Shown in pieces: positions 44,191 to 53,258 of a DNA stretch of 64,000 bases; position 1 is the first letter of the stretch; each line of letters starts with the position of its first letter. Below the pieces are notes generated by a model. The model ran no database searches, was not told where the DNA came from, and was given only the letters and a program-made list of their open reading frames with translations. The stretch spans positions 1 to 64,000 of the forward strand of contig NZ_JACBOT010000028.1 of NCBI RefSeq assembly GCF_021532275.1, in the 5' to 3' direction. Both the position numbers and the translations under genes were made by a program. The stretch is from Brevibacterium sp. UCMA 11754. Its GTDB lineage: Bacteria; Actinomycetota; Actinomycetes; Actinomycetales; Brevibacteriaceae.

Positions 44191-44310
44191 GTTCCGGGGA
44201 CGGTGAAAATCCGTACCGGCGGTGATAGTCCGCGAGCCGACTGCATTCGTGCAGGAGGTTGACTTGGTGAAATTCCGAAACCGACAGTCAGAGTCTGGAT
44301 GGGAGGAGCA
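44191..44310 (+). ncRNA. FMN riboswitch (RFN element)
   Basis: The conserved RFN segments are all present in order: CGGGGACGGTGAAAATCC (44195-44212), ACCGGCGGTGATAGTCCGCG (44215-44234), a variable stem with loop near 44247, then GGTTGACTTGGTGAAATTCC, the CCGACAGTC pair and GTCTGGATGGGAG. It binds FMN and lowers expression of the riboflavin genes downstream. The expression platform is the terminator at 44399-44427. Confidence 0.97.
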
Positions 44311-44398
44311 TGGCGACCGCGGTCGCTGTGATTCGGTGCATCCCAATGCGCTGTCGCACACGTCTGCACGCTCTGACAGTTGCACCCGCAATATCCTC

Positions 44399-44427
44399 CC
44401 TCCCGGCATCAGTTCGGGAGGTTTTTT
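44399..44427 (+). terminator. Riboswitch-controlled terminator that also hides the ribD ribosome site
   Basis: CCTCCCG (44399-44405) pairs with CGGGAGG (44415-44421), followed by six T. The 3' arm contains GGGAGG, the only ribosome site for the ribD ATG at 44429. When the hairpin forms it would end transcription and, in any read-through RNA, cover that site. Confidence 0.88.
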
Positions 44428-44428
44428 C

Positions 44429-45508
44429 ATGCACGCGGGGTTCACCGATCTCGAAACGACCGCGATGTCCGCTGCCCTGCAGGCCGCGCGAAACGGTCAC
44501 CGGGGCGCGAATCCTCTGGTTGGAGCCGCGATTCTGACGAGGGACTCGCAGATCGTCGTCGGCCATCATGCAGGCGCAGGCAGTCCCCACGCCGAGGTGG
44601 ACGCCATCACCACGGCCATCGACCTCGGCGTCGACCTCGCCGCCTCCACCCTGTTCGTGACCCTGGAGCCGTGCAATCACACCGGCCGGACCGGGCCGTG
44701 CACCCAGACGATCATCGATGCCGGCATCCCCGACGTCGTCTTCGCACTGCCCGATTCCAACGGCGTCGCCGCCGGTGGTGGGGCCACCCTCGCCGAGGCG
44801 GGGGTCCGGGTCCGCTCGGGCCTGGGCCATGACGAGTCCTCGGCTCTCAACGCCAGGTGGCGTCGTGCTGTCGATGCCGAGCGTCCCTTCGTCACGGTGA
44901 AGATCGCGCAGAGTCTTGATGGCATGGTCGCTGCCTCCGATGGGACCAGCCAGTGGATCACCTCGGCGGAATCGCGAGAGCATTCACATGAGTTTCGGTC
45001 CCGGGTCGACGGCATCCTCGTCGGCACCGGAACGGTCCTGGCCGATGACCCCCGACTCAATGCCAGGGGACCAGGCGGTGAACCGCTGGAAACCCAGCCG
45101 GTGCCCATCGTGCTCGGGCTGACCTCCCTGCCTCAGGAATCTTTCCTCGCACTCAACCCCGACACGATTCACCTTCGCACACGCGACATCACTGCAGCAC
45201 TGGGCGAACTGCATGCCCGCGGTCTGCGTCACATCCTTGTTGAGGGTGGGCCCAGCGTGCTCGGCGCCTTCTTCGCCGCCGGTGCAGTCGACGAAGTCTT
45301 CTGCTATCAGGCTCCGCTGCTGGTGGGCGCGGGGAAATCCAGCCTGTCGGGCCTGGGCACGTCGACACTGAGTGAGGCGGTCGGTCTGGTTCCCGACGAG
45401 ACCGCCGAACCTGCAGTCGCGCGACTTGGACCCGACGTGCTTCTCCACTTCGTCACGGGCTCGGGCAGCGGTTCGAGTTCCGGCAGCACTGACAACTACA
45501 CCATCTGA
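44429..45508 (+). CDS. ribD: Riboflavin biosynthesis deaminase/reductase RibD
   Basis: A 359-aa bifunctional enzyme. The N-terminal deaminase has the zinc-binding HAEVDAI and LEPCNHTGRTGPC. The C-terminal reductase has VTVKIAQSLDGMVAASDGTSQWIT and LVEGGPSVLGAFFAAGAVDE. It carries out the second and third steps after GTP cyclohydrolase in riboflavin synthesis. The ATG at 44429 begins MHAGFTDLE directly behind the riboswitch terminator. First gene of ribD-ribE-ribBA-ribH. Confidence 0.96.
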   Translation: MHAGFTDLETTAMSAALQAARNGHRGANPLVGAAILTRDSQIVVGHHAGAGSPHAEVDAITTAIDLGVDLAASTLFVTLEPCNHTGRTGPCTQTIIDAGIPDVVFALPDSNGVAAGGGATLAEAGVRVRSGLGHDESSALNARWRRAVDAERPFVTVKIAQSLDGMVAASDGTSQWITSAESREHSHEFRSRVDGILVGTGTVLADDPRLNARGPGGEPLETQPVPIVLGLTSLPQESFLALNPDTIHLRTRDITAALGELHARGLRHILVEGGPSVLGAFFAAGAVDEVFCYQAPLLVGAGKSSLSGLGTSTLSEAVGLVPDETAEPAVARLGPDVLLHFVTGSGSGSSSGSTDNYTI

Positions 45509-45550
45509 CGCACCATCCACTCACTGATCGCACACTCACTCGGAGGGCAC

Positions 45551-46351
45551 ATGTTCACCGGCATCATCGAAGAGCTCGGCATCGTCGCAGCTATCGACCG
45601 CAGGGACGATTCGGCTGTCATCACCATCGACGCCAAGGAACTCGTCGACGACCTCGGACTCGGCGGCTCGCTGGCCGTCAACGGCGTGTGTCTGACCTCG
45701 GTCAGGGACGAAGCATCCTCGCCGCCCGACGGTGCACCTTCCGAATCGCCGGGTGCCTTCACCGCCGAGGTGCAAGGACCCTTCACCGCCGAGGTGATGG
45801 GCGAGACCCTGCGACTGACCGGACTGGGAGCCTTGCGCACCGGGGACCGAGTCAACCTGGAGAGGTGCACACCCGCCTCGGGGCGCTTCGATGGGCATGT
45901 GGTGCAGGGACATGTCGACGGGTGCGGTGAACTGCTGAGCCGCGACGACTTCGATGAGTGGTCGATATTACGCATCGGCATCCCGAACTCTCTGGCTCCC
46001 TACACCGCCACCAAGGGGTCCATCGCCCTCAACGGCGTCTCGCTGACTCTGACAGCCGTATCAGAACCCAGCGAGACCAGTGCCTGGGTCGAGGTCGGAC
46101 TCATCCCGGCCACGTTGACCCACACCACGTTCGGCGATCTGGCCCCCGGCGATCCGGTCAACGTCGAGGTGGACGTGCTCGCGAAGTACACCGCCCGCCT
46201 GCTCTCGTTCCACACAGAGGTCACCGCTCCTGCGGAACCTGCCGCATCTGCCACATCTGCCACATCTGCCACATCTGCCACATCTGCCGAGACAACCACT
46301 CTCTTCAACTCAACCGACAGCAGCACCCGCCAAGGAGCCGACAATGCCTGA
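45551..46351 (+). CDS. ribE: Riboflavin synthase alpha chain
   Basis: A 266-aa protein. It has the two lumazine-binding domains, beginning MFTGIIEELG and GHVVQGHVDGCGE; NGVCLTS and NGVSLTLT are the paired ligand-binding loops. It joins two lumazine molecules to make riboflavin. The usual length is about 200-215 aa. The extra length comes from an insertion around residues 55-80 (EASSPPDGAPSESPG, then a duplicated FTAEV) and a C-terminal tail of SAT repeats. The stop overlaps the ribBA start by eight bases. Confidence 0.94.
   Translation: MFTGIIEELGIVAAIDRRDDSAVITIDAKELVDDLGLGGSLAVNGVCLTSVRDEASSPPDGAPSESPGAFTAEVQGPFTAEVMGETLRLTGLGALRTGDRVNLERCTPASGRFDGHVVQGHVDGCGELLSRDDFDEWSILRIGIPNSLAPYTATKGSIALNGVSLTLTAVSEPSETSAWVEVGLIPATLTHTTFGDLAPGDPVNVEVDVLAKYTARLLSFHTEVTAPAEPAASATSATSATSATSAETTTLFNSTDSSTRQGADNA
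46245..46289 (+). repeat. Five 9-bp tandem repeats in the ribE tail
   Basis: CATCTGCCA is repeated four times, with a fifth copy ending in G. The period is three codons and encodes Ser-Ala-Thr repeats in the disordered C-terminal tail of riboflavin synthase. Copy number is likely to vary between strains without breaking the frame. Confidence 0.92.
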
Positions 46352-47687
46352 TACCGACCCAACCGCTGCGCGGCTCGATCCGATCGAGGACGCGATCGCT
46401 GCCTTCGCGGCGGGCCAGCCCATCGTCGTCGTCGATGATGAGGACCGCGAGAACGAAGGCGATCTCATTATGGCCGCCGAGTTCGCCGAGGCGGCCACCA
46501 TGGGCTTCTTCGTCCGCTACACCTCTGGAGTCATCTGTGCACCCATGGATGCTGAGCGTGCCGCGGCACTCGACCTGCCGCCCATGGTCTCCACGAACGA
46601 AGACCCGAAGGGAACCGCCTACACGATCAGCTGCGACGCGGTCGGCGTGAGCACCGGAATCAGTGCCGCCGAGCGTGCCTTGACCGGACGTCACCTTGCC
46701 GCGGCAGCCCCCGATCCGGCATCGATCACACGCCCCGGGCATGTGTTCCCGCTCATCGCCAAGTCCGGTGGAGTCCGTGAACGCCCAGGCCACACCGAGG
46801 CTGGAGTCGAGTTCGCACGACTGGCCGGGGCTGCTCCCGTGGCGATGATCGGCGAGGTCGTCCATGACGACGGTTCGATGATGCGCTTCGACTCCCTGCG
46901 CGAGTTCGCCGATACCCACAAGCTGGTCATGGTCTCGATCGAAGGACTCATCGACTACCTGAATGAGTCGGATCGCGAAGGCGCGACGGATGAGGCGAAC
47001 CCGCAGGCGATCGAAGCCTCGGCGGAGGTGCCGCTGCCAACTAAGCACGGGAGCTTCAGTGCCCGCGCATTCACGATCGACGGCCACGACCACCTCGGCG
47101 TGTTCTCCGGGATCGATTCTGCCGCCGTTACCCATGAACCGGCGGGTCAGGACCCTTCACTTCGCGGGCCCGCTCCCCTGGTTCGAGTGCATTCGGAGTG
47201 CCTGACCGGGGATGTCTTCGGATCTCACCGCTGCGACTGCGGGGAGCAGCTGGATCTGGCACTGCAGCGCATCTCCGACGAGGGTGGTGCCGTGATCTAT
47301 ATGACCGGTCACGAGGGCCGCGGAATCGGATTGAGCAACAAACTCCGCGCCTACGCCCTGCAGGATCGGGGGCTGGACACCGTGGATGCGAACCGTGAGC
47401 TCGGCTTCCACGACGATGACCGTGACTATCGTGCAGCCGCGGAGATCCTGCGCTCCATCGGCCTAACTCGTATCCGTCTGCTGACGAACAACCCGGACAA
47501 GACCCGGGCGCTCGAAGCACTGGGAATCACGATCGAGGCCGTCGTTCCGCTTGAGATCCCAGCGCGGCCGGAGAACTCGAACTACCTGAACACCAAGCGC
47601 GAGCGCATGCACCACACGCTGACCCTGCCCTCGGTGGTCGGCAGCGCCACAGCCTCGGCGACCATCGCTGAGAAGCACCACTGCTGA
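46344..47687 (+). CDS. ribBA: Bifunctional DHBP synthase/GTP cyclohydrolase II
   Basis: A 447-aa fusion. The N-terminal DHBP synthase has VVDDEDRENEGDLIMAAE and RPGHVFPLIAKSGGVRERPGHTEA. The C-terminal GTP cyclohydrolase II has the zinc cysteines in CLTGDVFGSHRCDCGEQ, GHEGRGIGLSNKLRAY and LLTNNPDK. It makes both precursors of riboflavin: dihydroxybutanone phosphate from ribulose phosphate and the pyrimidine from GTP. Its start lies inside the ribE end. Confidence 0.97.
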   Translation: MPDTDPTAARLDPIEDAIAAFAAGQPIVVVDDEDRENEGDLIMAAEFAEAATMGFFVRYTSGVICAPMDAERAAALDLPPMVSTNEDPKGTAYTISCDAVGVSTGISAAERALTGRHLAAAAPDPASITRPGHVFPLIAKSGGVRERPGHTEAGVEFARLAGAAPVAMIGEVVHDDGSMMRFDSLREFADTHKLVMVSIEGLIDYLNESDREGATDEANPQAIEASAEVPLPTKHGSFSARAFTIDGHDHLGVFSGIDSAAVTHEPAGQDPSLRGPAPLVRVHSECLTGDVFGSHRCDCGEQLDLALQRISDEGGAVIYMTGHEGRGIGLSNKLRAYALQDRGLDTVDANRELGFHDDDRDYRAAAEILRSIGLTRIRLLTNNPDKTRALEALGITIEAVVPLEIPARPENSNYLNTKRERMHHTLTLPSVVGSATASATIAEKHHC

Positions 47688-47779
47688 GCGACTCCACTGC
47701 TGATCAGGCACTTCAACTGATTCGTACTCATCACCACTGACTCTTCCGGCCATCACGGCCGCTACGAAAGGACTTACCC

Positions 47780-48250
47780 ATGGCACATTCCGGAGCACCC
47801 GAACTCGCCGTCTCCGCGGCCGATACTCGAGTCGCTATCATCGCAGCATCCTGGCACACACAGATCATGGACGGCCTGGTCGACGGCGCCCAGCGGGCGG
47901 CCGCCGAAGCTGGGGCCCAAGCCACCCTGGTGCGGGTCCCGGGAAGCTTCGAGCTGCCCATCGCCGCAGCCCGACTGGCACCGCACTTCGACGCGGTCGT
48001 CGCCCTTGGCGTCGTCATCCGCGGCGGCACCCCGCACTTCGACTATGTGTGCCAAGCAGCCACCGATGGCCTCAACCGCGTTGCCATCGACTCCCGCAAA
48101 CCAGTCGGCTTCGGGGTGCTCACCTGCGATACCGAACAGCAGGGACTCGACCGTGCCGGACTCGAAGGCTCTCAGGAAGACAAGGGCCACGAGGCTATGA
48201 CCGCGGCGCTGGTCACCGCGCAGGCTCTGGCGGACTACCCGATCGCGTAA
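47780..48250 (+). CDS. ribH: 6,7-dimethyl-8-ribityllumazine synthase
   Basis: A 156-aa lumazine synthase with [30 protein letters not shown] (catalytic histidine) and [19 protein letters not shown]. It condenses the products of RibD and RibBA, and the enzyme normally forms capsids of 60 subunits. It is the last gene of the riboflavin operon, 92 bp after ribBA, and is followed by a long perfect hairpin. Confidence 0.96.
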   Translation: MAHSGAPELAVSAADTRVAIIAASWHTQIMDGLVDGAQRAAAEAGAQATLVRVPGSFELPIAAARLAPHFDAVVALGVVIRGGTPHFDYVCQAATDGLNRVAIDSRKPVGFGVLTCDTEQQGLDRAGLEGSQEDKGHEAMTAALVTAQALADYPIA

Positions 48251-48263
48251 AAACGCTGCAACT

Positions 48264-48327
48264 CAAACGGTCGGTAAGTCCGAGTCGCTGACAAGCTCAG
48301 ATTCGACTCGGACTTACCGACCGTTTG
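48264..48327. terminator. 24-bp perfect hairpin between ribH and poxB
   Basis: The 24 bases at 48264-48287 (CAAACGG...GAGTCG) are perfectly complementary to 48304-48327, with a 16-base loop that can itself pair (CTGA/TCAG). It lies between the convergent ends of ribH and poxB, so a bidirectional terminator is likely, yet neither side has a T-run. Confidence 0.75.
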
Positions 48328-48337
48328 GGCGCGACCT

Positions 48338-50053
48338 TCAGAACAACTGGCGGATGTTCGTGCGCGCCAGGTCGATGAGTTCGTCGCCCTTGCCGGAGAG
48401 CACCGTGCGGACCGCATAGAGGGCGAAGCCCTTGGCCTGTTCGGCAGTGATCGTCGGCGGCATGGACAGTTCCTGGCGCTCGGTGACCACGTCAAGGACC
48501 GCGGCCCCGTCGTAGGCGAGGAACTCCTTGACGACCTTCGGCAGGTCCTTCGACTTCTCGACGCGGAAGCCCTTGATGCCGACCGCCTCGGCGATGGTGG
48601 AGAAGTCGGGGTTCGACAGTTCAGTCCCGAACGTGACGAAGCCAGCGGCCTTCATCTCCAACTCCACGAAGTTCAGCGAGGAGTTGTTGTAGACGACAGT
48701 CTTGACCGGCAGCTTGTTCTGCGTCAGGGTGATGAGTTCTCCCAACAGCATCGCGAGTCCGCCGTCGCCGGCGAGCGCGATCGTCTGCCGGTCAGGATGG
48801 GAGGCCTGCACGCCGACGCTTTGGGACAGGGCGTTGGCCATCGACCCGTGGCTGAAGGACCCGATCAGCCGGCGCCTGCCGTTCATGGTCAGATACCTGG
48901 CAGCCCAAACGACAGGTGAGCCCACATCGGGGACGAACACAGCGTCGTCATCGGCCATCTCGTCGATGAGGCGCGTCAGGTACTGCGGGTGGATCGTCCG
49001 CTTCGACGGGGTGGCGAGTTCGTCGAGGTCCTTGCGGGTCTTGCCGTAATGCTTGGTCATCGACTTCAGATGCGAACTGCTGCGGCTCGGCTTGATCAAC
49101 GGCAGGAGCTCGCCGACTGTGTCGGCCACTGTGCCCACCAAACCGATGTCGACGCGTGTTCGCCGGCCGATCTGGGAGCCCCTGACATCGGCCTGGATGA
49201 CCGTCGCGTCCTCGGGATAGAACTGCTGATAAGGCAGGTCGGTGCCCAACATGAGCAGGGTGTCGCAGTCTTTGAGCGCATGGTAGCCGGAGGAGAAGCC
49301 GAGCAGCCCGGTCATACCCACGTCGTAGGGGTTGTCGTATTCGATGAACTCCTTGCCGCGCAGCGAGTGCACGATCGGCGCCTGGAGCTTGGCGGCGATG
49401 GCGATGAGTTCGTCATGAGCACCCTGCGTTCCGGCGCCGGCGAGGATCGTGACCTTCTTGCTTTTGTTCAGCGCCTTCGCAGCGGCTTCAAGCTGGGATT
49501 CGGCGGGGATCACCCGGGGCGCGTAGGACCGAACCACCTCGGCGGCGGCAGAGATATCGGTGAGCCCGACGTCACCTGGGATGACGAGAACGGCAACACC
49601 GCGCTTCTCGATGGCCTCGCGCATGGCGATGCGCAGCAGGCGCGGCATCTGCTCCGCGGTCGCCACGTGTTCGACGTAGACGCTGCATTCGCGGAACAGC
49701 TCGGTCGGGTGGGTTTCCTGGAAGTAGTTCGAGCCGATCTCATCGCTGGGGATGTGAGCGGCGATGGCGAGCACTGGCACACGGGAGCGCTGGGCATCGT
49801 AGAGTCCGTTGATGAGGTGGAGGTTTCCCGGTCCGCAGCTGCCTGCGCAGACGGCGAGTTCACCGGTCAGTGCGGCCTCGCCGCTGGCGGCGAAGGATGC
49901 CGCCTCTTCATGGCGGACGTGGACCCATTCGAGCTGAGGGTTGACGCGCAGGGCATCGGTGAAGCCGTTGAGCGAATCTCCCGGGATCCCGTAGACCCGC
50001 TTGACTCCGCTGGCCACGAGCGTATCGACAATGTTTCCGGCGACGGTGGGCAT
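48338..50053 (-). CDS. poxB: Pyruvate dehydrogenase (quinone)/pyruvate oxidase PoxB
   Basis: A 571-aa thiamine-diphosphate enzyme. The N-terminal catalytic glutamate is in VRHEEAASFAASGEAALTG; GSCGPGNLHLINGLYDAQRSRVPVLAIA follows. The FAD-like middle domain spans about residues 180-340. The TPP/Mg site reads LAGDGGLAMLLGELITLTQNKLPVKTVVYNN. It decarboxylates pyruvate to acetate and reduces quinone. AAGGA lies six bases before the ATG. It is not linked to other metabolic genes here. Confidence 0.93.
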   Translation of the reverse strand: MPTVAGNIVDTLVASGVKRVYGIPGDSLNGFTDALRVNPQLEWVHVRHEEAASFAASGEAALTGELAVCAGSCGPGNLHLINGLYDAQRSRVPVLAIAAHIPSDEIGSNYFQETHPTELFRECSVYVEHVATAEQMPRLLRIAMREAIEKRGVAVLVIPGDVGLTDISAAAEVVRSYAPRVIPAESQLEAAAKALNKSKKVTILAGAGTQGAHDELIAIAAKLQAPIVHSLRGKEFIEYDNPYDVGMTGLLGFSSGYHALKDCDTLLMLGTDLPYQQFYPEDATVIQADVRGSQIGRRTRVDIGLVGTVADTVGELLPLIKPSRSSSHLKSMTKHYGKTRKDLDELATPSKRTIHPQYLTRLIDEMADDDAVFVPDVGSPVVWAARYLTMNGRRRLIGSFSHGSMANALSQSVGVQASHPDRQTIALAGDGGLAMLLGELITLTQNKLPVKTVVYNNSSLNFVELEMKAAGFVTFGTELSNPDFSTIAEAVGIKGFRVEKSKDLPKVVKEFLAYDGAAVLDVVTERQELSMPPTITAEQAKGFALYAVRTVLSGKGDELIDLARTNIRQLF

Positions 50054-50223
50054 AGGATTCCTTCCGTTGAAACACGTGGAGCTCTCACAGCTCCTGGGTG
50101 GACCTCCATCAGCATCCCAGTCAGAGTGCCGACACAGGCTGGTACCGCGGTTTCAGTCTATCCCCGAGGTCAGCGGTCTGCGGGTGTGAAGTCAGAGACA
50201 GCACCGCCGGACCAGGTATCAAT

Positions 50224-50277
50224 GTCCGAAGCTCACGGTCAGAGGCACACGGCCCGAATCTCACGGTCCGAAGCTCA
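50224..50277. repeat. Short direct repeats upstream of poxB
   Basis: GTCCGAAGCTCA occurs at 50224-50235 and 50266-50277 (42-bp period), with related CTCACGGTC and CACGGCC copies between. They lie in the 221-bp gap between the poxB start and the helicase stop. Confidence 0.6.
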
Positions 50278-53175
50278 GTGCCAGGATGTCCGCAGCACAG
50301 AAGTCATCTGCATCGGATTCGTTCCGCGATACGCGGTAAGGACGCCTGCACCTTCCGGGTTCCTCGTGTAGATCGCTTCACCGCCGCCGATCCACCGGTT
50401 CCACGCTCGCGAATACGCCATTGCCGATTCTCTTCTCGTGCCGAGAGCTGAAGGCACCGCGTGCCAGACCGGATCGCTCTGCTGCGCATTCGACCACCCG
50501 ACCTTCAGACGTTCCCACAGTCCGCGCGCTCCAATCGATGACTGCGGCAAGGACCAGCGAGGAACCAGATACCTCGGGTCGGCGATCGGGGACACCGCCT
50601 CGTCGAGGGCGAGCGCGAAGACCTCCGCGGACTGGGCTTCCGCATCGAGATGACACCGCAGATCCCCACTCGCGTCGACGCGTACACGCACCGAGTCCGA
50701 TCCGGTCTTGCTCAACCCCGCACTGTGCAGGGCATCGGCGACGGCACCGGCAAGTTGGCCCACCGTCGGCGGCTTCGCATAGAGCCGAGTTCGTCGTTTT
50801 CCGGCTACGGACAGCACCACCGGCAGGCTCACCCAGAGTCCGAAGCCGAGCACCATGAGCACCACACCGCCGATGCCGGCGAGCGCCACACCCAGCAGCA
50901 GGAGAATCAGTCCAAGCCCCATCCAGGCCACGACCGTGGCAGTCCTCACTCGGAATGGCAGGATGTGCCCCGGATCCCCGCCGAGGTGGCGCGGCACAAC
51001 GCTGACATCGCCGTTGCGAATGGGGTCGGCTGAGGTGAGGCTCGACTGTTCGGTGCGTCGATGGCCGGTGCGCTGAAGGATTCGCACCGAGCGCATCTCC
51101 TCGTCTTGATAGTCACTGCCGACCTGCCACCGCTGGGCGATCTCCCCGCGGTCCTGGGATCGGGCGATCATCCGCGCATTGATCTCGTCTGCCATATCGG
51201 GAGGGGGAGGCTCGTAGGGCGAGAACGCGGAATCGATATGAGCCACTCCGTCGACGACCTCACCCTCAGAGTCCGTGCCGAAGAAGCCGTCGTGTTTGCG
51301 CACGAGACGCCCCCAGTCCTGGTTACCGCGTGGGTGATCGGGGCTGACGCAGACGACGGTCCAGTTGAGCCCGACCTTGTGTGCCTGGAAAGGGTCTCGC
51401 CGCAGCGCACGGCCGCGGGTCTGCGTCACCGCCGTCGGTGTGGTCGCGGTGCTCAAGTCGATCAATCCGGTGATGGCCGGTGCATCCCAACCTTCGCCGA
51501 GGAGGGCGCGGGTGCCGATGAGCACCTGAGTCCTGCCCGTGGTGAAGAAGTCGGTCACATAGGGAACCCACGTCCGGCTGGTCCACGGACCCTCGAGTCG
51601 GCTGATTCCCGACACCGGTTCGCTCACCTGCAAGCGAGAAGCCAGGGAATCGTCGGATACGGCGATCCGAGCACGCAGCTCGTCGAGTACCTCCGGAGCT
51701 CCAGCCACGGTCTTGCCGGAGACGAGCAGTGGTCGGAGGCCGGAGGTGCGGGCATCGGAGACGAGTGTTTCGAGAACGAGCAGGGCCGAACCGGAGCGTT
51801 CGCTGATCACCCTGCTGACGTCGGCCGGCAGCGTCGCTGTCAGCGATTCGAAGTCGCAGAGGACCAGCATCCGCATGCGTTCTTGAAGGTTGGCCGCCTC
51901 GGCGCAGATGATCTCGCTCGTCGCCTGTGGCTTCGACGCCGAGTAGGCGATCACGCGGTCGACGGGTGAGCGTCCCGCCCGTATGCCGTTCCGGGTCCAG
52001 CGGTACCCGATTGCGGGCAGGGCACGACGGATCACCTCGGCGAGTTCGATGTCTTTGGAGTCCTCGGAGGCCATCAGGTGGTGGCGCATCCAATCGTCGA
52101 TGAGCAGCGCCCAGTCCTCGGAATCGGGATTGCGGCGATGCTGTTCGGCGGGACTGGCACCGGGAGGCAAACGGAGCAGATCCGTGTGGTGCAGCCGCAG
52201 CGCAGCCGAGCACAGTTCCGGTGTCGAGCGGCTCATGGCCGCCCAACTGACAACGTGCTCTCGGGTGCCCAGGAACCGCCTGTCGACCCATTCGAGGAAC
52301 GGCACCGAGCCCTGAGTAGGGTCGAGGATGTCGGTGATGAGTTCGGTGAATCGCACAGCCTGCCCCGATAGCCAGCTGTTCTCCTCGTTCGTCGGGGTCG
52401 TCACCCACACGAGGTCCGCGAATGGAGCCAGATCGCCTTCTCTGACGACTGCAGGGATCGAAGCGGAGTAGCGAATGTCGGAGAACAGACCGGTCACCAG
52501 CTCTGACTGTGCTGTCGTCATTGTTCCGGGAGGAGTGGCTGTGAGTCCGAGCACCCAGACTTCAGGGAGCAGGTCGAGGAGTTCGGTCAACAGGCTGCCC
52601 CACACGTCGAGCAGGTGGTGGCATTCGTCGAGGATGAGCAGCAGAGGTCCAACATCGCCGAGGCGGTCGACGAGTTCCCGCCCTCCAGGAGCGAGTTCGT
52701 CGAGGAGGTTCTTCGTGCTTCCGCGGTCATCATCGAAGACAGCGAGCGATTGGTAGGTCAGCGCGCTGAACCGGGTGGTGAGTCTCCGGTCGAGACCGGC
52801 GCGGTCGGCGTGGTCGGCGTCGGGCTCGTCGAAGGCGGCGTGCTCGTCGACGGCGTCAGCGGCGGGCTCGTCAGCGGCGTCGTCGGCACCGTCGCCGAGG
52901 CGATCGGAACTGTGGCTGTTCCACGCGTTCGCCCACTGAGTCTGGATGGCGGTGTTCGGGCCGAAGGCCACGACTGTGGAGACGTGCCCGTCGTCAAGCA
53001 GGTTCTTGGCGTGTTCGATGCCGACACGGGTCTTCCCTGCGCCAGGCGGCAACACGATCCATGACCGGCGAGAGTCGGCGCTGACTGAACTCGTAAGTGC
53101 GTCAAGTGCCTCGCGTTGGTGTCGGCGCAACGGAGGTCGGTGACCTCGCACTGGCTTCACCTCGGGCATCGACAT
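50275..53175 (-). CDS. SF2 DEAD/DEAH helicase with a transmembrane hairpin
   Basis: A 966-aa protein. The helicase core: Walker A LPPGAGKTR (residues 42-50), DECHH box at 183-187, GLTATPPGT (motif III), and motif VI TQTRGRALRRD; an acidic Ala/Asp-rich insert lies at about 91-128. After the core comes a hydrophobic pair of helices (about 745-788, AWMGLGLILLLLGVALAG and GVVLMVLGFGLWVSL), then a C-terminal domain of about 175 residues with no motif I know (WERLKVGWSNAQQ, RAWNRWIGGGEA). Soluble helicases lack such helices, so the protein is probably anchored to the membrane with its ATPase inside. It is transcribed alone, 80 bp beyond a methyltransferase gene. Possibly a defence ATPase; function not established. 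Confidence 0.8.
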   Translation of the reverse strand: MSMPEVKPVRGHRPPLRRHQREALDALTSSVSADSRRSWIVLPPGAGKTRVGIEHAKNLLDDGHVSTVVAFGPNTAIQTQWANAWNSHSSDRLGDGADDAADEPAADAVDEHAAFDEPDADHADRAGLDRRLTTRFSALTYQSLAVFDDDRGSTKNLLDELAPGGRELVDRLGDVGPLLLILDECHHLLDVWGSLLTELLDLLPEVWVLGLTATPPGTMTTAQSELVTGLFSDIRYSASIPAVVREGDLAPFADLVWVTTPTNEENSWLSGQAVRFTELITDILDPTQGSVPFLEWVDRRFLGTREHVVSWAAMSRSTPELCSAALRLHHTDLLRLPPGASPAEQHRRNPDSEDWALLIDDWMRHHLMASEDSKDIELAEVIRRALPAIGYRWTRNGIRAGRSPVDRVIAYSASKPQATSEIICAEAANLQERMRMLVLCDFESLTATLPADVSRVISERSGSALLVLETLVSDARTSGLRPLLVSGKTVAGAPEVLDELRARIAVSDDSLASRLQVSEPVSGISRLEGPWTSRTWVPYVTDFFTTGRTQVLIGTRALLGEGWDAPAITGLIDLSTATTPTAVTQTRGRALRRDPFQAHKVGLNWTVVCVSPDHPRGNQDWGRLVRKHDGFFGTDSEGEVVDGVAHIDSAFSPYEPPPPDMADEINARMIARSQDRGEIAQRWQVGSDYQDEEMRSVRILQRTGHRRTEQSSLTSADPIRNGDVSVVPRHLGGDPGHILPFRVRTATVVAWMGLGLILLLLGVALAGIGGVVLMVLGFGLWVSLPVVLSVAGKRRTRLYAKPPTVGQLAGAVADALHSAGLSKTGSDSVRVRVDASGDLRCHLDAEAQSAEVFALALDEAVSPIADPRYLVPRWSLPQSSIGARGLWERLKVGWSNAQQSDPVWHAVPSALGTRRESAMAYSRAWNRWIGGGEAIYTRNPEGAGVLTAYRGTNPMQMTSVLRTSWH

Positions 53176-53258
53176 GGCAATCAGTCTAAAACGAGTCCTT
53201 GATCGACAGCGCAGAAGGGCAGAATCTGTCCAAGCCGACTCAAGTTATCCAGCGCGAC

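Noticed and set aside
44310..44537. Possible leader peptide frame directly after the FMN riboswitch (ATG behind GGGAGGAGC)
   Set aside because: The GGGAGGAG belongs to the conserved 3' end of the RFN element, and the frame runs through the terminator into ribD without conserved features.
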